A DNA stretch of 64,000 nucleotides from the NCBI GenBank assembly GCA_013396995.1, contig VWZP01008346.1, positions 186,001 through 250,000 on the forward strand. The letters are read 5' to 3'. Shown here piece by piece: positions 59,901 to 64,000 of the stretch. This stretch comes from Dicaeum eximium (taxonomy: Eukaryota; Chordata; Aves; Passeriformes; Dicaeidae). The position numbers were made by a program, and so were the translations under genes. A model generated the notes under the pieces. That model was given only the letters and a program-made list of their open reading frames with translations. It did not search any database and was not told where the DNA came from. Position 1 is the first letter of the stretch; each line of letters begins with the position of its first letter.

Positions 59901-62900
59901 GGGCATAATACAAATTATGTGGCACCCCTATGGACCCAGCTGGAGCTGTTGTCTAGGCCAAGTCTAAATGCACTGTAATGCTCAGGGGAAACTGGTGTGA
60001 CACCAGTGTAAAAGGCAGGAGAATTAGAGCTTTTTGGTAAAGTGCTTTCATATTCTCACCATTGCCTTGTCTCCTCATACCTGTTCTGCATCATTTCTTT
60101 TTCTGAGCACACTTGGGTCAGCTTGGAAGGAAAGCTGTCCTCTGAAGTTTACATGCATATGAAAGAGTAAAATAACATCCTTCTAAAATGCTGTGAGACT
60201 TCAAAGCCACATTCCCCTGTGCTGTATTTTGTGACCTGCAGCACCTTCATGTGTTATGGATCAGCTGAACTCAAAAATTGCTTTCTTATCAACTGCTCAA
60301 AACCAATTGGTGCTGTTACAGCTACTTTTCAGATTTCTCATGGCTGCAGGGAAGCTGCATGGGGAGGTCGGTGTCACAGCCCCTTCACAAAGCAGTTGTC
60401 AAAGTCTGAAGCACCTGTTCCTGTCCTTAAAGAAGATTACTCTTGATTTAATAAAACTTCCCTTTCACACACAATGTTGACCTCATAATTATCTATAAAT
60501 GTAGTTTACTGTGCCCAATATATATACAACTTTCTTCTTTTTTAGTCTGTGAGAAGAGAACAAACTTATGTTCCATACAAAACACCATCCAAGTCCATCC
60601 AAGTCCATTTAGAAAAAGATACTGTGGGTACCAATTCAGCTCTGTATTGTTCCTAGAGCTTGTAATACAAGCAAACACAAAATCAGAAAAATGAACACAC
60701 ATCTAAGTTACTTCTGTGCTTTTTGCCCTCTAGTGCCCTGGGTAAGAAAAAGCCACGAACCTGTGAGGTGCTTCATGAGCTGAGTGCTTATGTCTGAAGC
60801 ATAAATGTCTTTGGAATAGCTACTTAAAAAACCACATTGCTGAATTGTGATTTGCACATCACTTACTATAATTAAAAGGGGAAGCTACTAGGGGAAAAAA
60901 AAAAGTGTAGAAGTCGCAAGCAATAAGGACAATGTTTCCATTAAACTTTGTTTAGTGCAAAAGATGTAAAATGACAACAACATTCAAACTCTATTTGTAC
61001 ATATGGCCCAGTCAAGGCTACTTTATCTCTCACAGGTTAACTCCTTTATTCTGTTTTGGAAAGATGCTACTTGGAAACATTTATTTTTGTCTTTCTCTAA
61101 CAACATTTTTCCTCACAAGGTCAGATTTACCAGCAGGACACCAAGATCCACAAAAGTGCACTTACAAGGCAAACATGGACTTGGTGTCATTGAGTTCCTC
61201 CCCTGTTGTCTCAAATGGCACTTTTATGTGGGTGAATGTGAAGTGACAATTACACCCTGAATTGCTATATTCTGAAGTGAAAATGAGGCAGATCTTATGC
61301 AGTCTATCTGTGAAATGACTCCTGCTTGTGCAAGTTCAGGTGCAAAAGCAGCTATTTGATCAAAGTGGTCCTGCTGTGTAAGATACCTGCAAATAAAAGG
61401 AGAGAAGAGAAGATTGCATTTTTACCAATTATTAAGCATTAATAGAAAATCTACTTGATTAGAGGTGGGACTGTTTCATTAAACATGATCATTACAGTTT
61501 ATCAGGTCTTCCAGTTCCTTTCTTCAGGTTGATTTCTCTGACTGCTCCATGAGGGTTACCTTCTTCCCAGTCATTTCTCTTTTCCAGCCTTGACCTACAG
61601 ATAGTCTTTGGCATTTAATGATATTGTGGCTTGTGGTAGCAGAAACTGCAGAACAGGATCTTCCCAGTGGCCTCAAGCCAAAGTGTTAGTTGTTGGCTCA
61701 TGTTTAGAATGGAATGGTGACAGAAGTCTGGTGGGTGAAAGAAGTCTGACATTTTGCATTTCTGTAAGCCCGAAATCTGAGCAAAAAACTGCACTGAAAA
61801 ATCTACATCCTTGCCAAAAGTTTTTGATTCTTCAAAGAATCAAAAGCCTTTGCAAGATTTCAGTGAAATTTCATTCAAATATTTTTGTTCTCATATGATA
61901 TCCATTTATGTCTCAGTTGTGTAAATAAGGAAAGCATGCTTTCTAGGGAAAAAACCCCACAACCTTATCATAAGCTCAGAGTTTTAGGCAAGGCAGGGAG
62001 TCAACATTTGCCATATATGAAATCCATTGAAGTAGATAGTCATAGAAGCAAAAATTAAGGGCAAACTTTGACATGTAAGTAAAACAGCTTTTATTCCAGC
62101 AAGTCAAGAAAGTGAAATATATAGTCAGTTAATGTCAAAGTACACCCTTCACTCTGCTTAATACCTTGTATAATTTCTCAGGTTAGAGAAGACACCAGGC
62201 TCTGCTACACAACATTTTGACCATGCAAATTTTAATTGTTGATATAATGATGCAACTTGATACTTTCATTAGGTTTTTGATGCCTGACTATAGTAACCTC
62301 ACTTTCCACATTGAAGTTTATGATATGCTCCTCATTTTCCAGTCAAAAAAATCTCATTACTTACATAGCTAGCATACAGGTGATTCCAGTCTTAGGCCTT
62401 TGTCATTAGAACGAGATCCATCACTGTTTTAACACACTGAAAATGATGACAAGACAGGTGTGGTAAAGCATGAGTCTGCTGGAGGGAGTGGTGGCCACCA
62501 TTCCCCATTCTCGGCCAGTGCGGTGCTCCTGCGTTCGGGCTTAAGGCTCTGACCTACCCTGAGGCTTTCCTGGGTGGGCACAGGTTGTTTGGGAACACAC
62601 CAAATTGCACTGGCAATCTGTCAGTGCTGCACATGGCTGTAGACCCTTTTTAAGAGAAATCGTTTGCTAGCTGGGAATGACAAGAAATTTTGTGAGAGGA
62701 GGACATCTAGTGATCTGCTAAGTATTTACAGGAGCTGTGTCCTTGCACAGCTGAGTCAGCCAGCTAACCAGCTACAGGATTTTTTGAAGAATGGTGAAGA
62801 AGGGGGCAGGGGTTTTGCTGAGGTGACACCCAAAACAACACCTTTCAACTCCTTAATTTTCAAATCAAGGCTCTTGAAATCAAATGTTGCATAGAAGAAG

Positions 62901-64000
62901 TGATTATGGCTAAACTTCTTATCTACAGCCATGCCATCTCCCAGCCTGTGTTTTGCTGACACTAATGACTGCTTACACATTTCTAGCAGAATGGCCATTG
63001 AGTCCCTGATTTACTCTTAAAGCTTCCTACTGGACTACACCTCTGGTCAGCATAGAGCATCTCTGAAATACACTGACAAATTCTTTCATAAAGATTTAGT
63101 TTAAAAATTCTTCTGAAAGCATGGTGTATTACATCTCAGAGTGATGATAATTAGTTATTCAGTATTGTAATTGTAATGGGAGAATTTTCCATAGTTCATG
63201 CTATTAGCCCCTGACAGATTGGATTTCTGCCTCCAGATTTCAACTTTGAAAAAACCCTGCTAAACATGCAACTTTCTGTGTTGTTTTTGTACCAAACTAG
63301 TAACTGGTGGGGTTTAAGCTCTCTGTGGGTGTATGTTAAAGGCAAACACCAACATGAGTGATCCTCAATGTCACAGGGAATATCCAGAAGGGTGAAGAAA
63401 ATCTCTTCAAACCATGTTAAGAAATCACGTCCCTGATTCAAGACTGAAACCTACCCACTCATATCAGAACAAAACTCAGAGAATCAATTTTTTAAAGAAT
63501 AGCCTAGACTTTTAAATCCATTACAGTACGAAAAATCTAAATCTGCTTTGAATTGAGAGGGATCATAGTCTAACATAGTCCTGCCCTACATAGTCTTAGA
63601 CTTGTTATGCTGTATGATGCTTGTAGGTGGCATTCTCCAACCTTCCTAATACAGATATTCCTTTGAATATCTGATTTATCTTGGAAGATAACAGCAGATG
63701 ATAGATGATAGCACTAATTCTGGTGTAGAAGTAATATAAGCATTTTATATAGAGAGACAATCACCTAATCTTTTTCTCATTTTAGCCAACATAGTCCATG
63801 GAAGTTGGCAGCAGCAAGAACTTTTTAAGGAACAATAATCCTGGGTGTCTTATCATACCATTCTCTTAAACTCCTTGGCTACTGAACAAGGAATTCAAAT
63901 TTCCCTGTACCTGGACAATTTCTCTCAGAGTTAGGCAAGGTTTCTTTGTCATGCACAACATTTTCATTCCAAGTTTGATGAACAAAGTCGGCATTGACTT
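56940..64000. other. AT-rich non-coding region to the window end
   Basis: No recognisable exons. KIAA0319 would be the next gene on the plus strand by synteny, but I see neither its cysteine-rich N-terminal domain nor any of its PKD repeats. A slightly GC-richer patch at about 62480-62600 has a few CpGs and could hold a distal promoter. Nothing else is supportable. Confidence 0.4.

Noticed and set aside
1..64000. A hidden novel system such as a CRISPR array, gene cassette or defence island
   Set aside because: The window is vertebrate nuclear DNA with introns, CpG islands and CR1/LTR repeats; no regularly spaced repeats or clustered unknown genes were seen.

Overview
The window looks like a piece of avian, probably songbird, nuclear genome. 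It holds four vertebrate protein-coding genes whose exons splice together in frame, separated by AT-rich non-coding DNA. The interspersed repeats look like avian CR1 LINE ends and songbird-type endogenous retrovirus LTRs. Nothing prokaryotic is present (no operons, CRISPR arrays or dense ORFs). Repeat and gene identities come from reading and memory, not from a database search.

Layout from left to right. Bases 1-720 may be the 3' UTR tail of a plus-strand neighbour, with RIPOR2 expected from mammalian gene order. GMNN (geminin, minus strand) has its stop at 5795, its ATG at 10721, and a non-coding first exon and CpG-island promoter near 11.1-11.26 kb. That promoter contains three single-N gaps and an exact 268-bp duplication that looks like an assembly error. 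Bases 11.7-19.4 kb are intergenic, with an old CR1-like repeat, a candidate CTCF site and LTR/CR1 fragments. C6orf62 (plus strand) has a large CpG-island promoter and a long GC-rich 5' leader at 19.4-21.98 kb, five coding exons from 21980 to 26352, and a 3' UTR to about 27.5 kb. Bases 27.5-34.2 kb are unannotated. ACOT13 (minus strand, 34344-39931) and TDP2 (plus strand, 40022-45458) are head to head, with only 90 bp between their start codons. TDP2 intron 2 carries a stack of endogenous-retrovirus LTR sequence. From 45.8 to 64 kb I find no recognisable gene, only repeats and two stretches of decayed-looking open frame near 53-54.8 kb. KIAA0319 is expected next from the human order, but I see none of its coding exons.

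The order GMNN - C6orf62 - ACOT13 - TDP2 and all four orientations match the human 6p22 block, reversed. The genes do not form one pathway. Geminin restrains CDT1 in DNA replication licensing, TDP2 repairs topoisomerase II-DNA adducts, ACOT13 hydrolyses long-chain acyl-CoA, and C6orf62 is poorly characterised. I found no convincing new biological system. The points most worth checking are the misassembled GMNN promoter, the matched tandem GTAG|GT splice donors in TDP2 and ACOT13, and the unidentified open frames at 53-54.8 kb.
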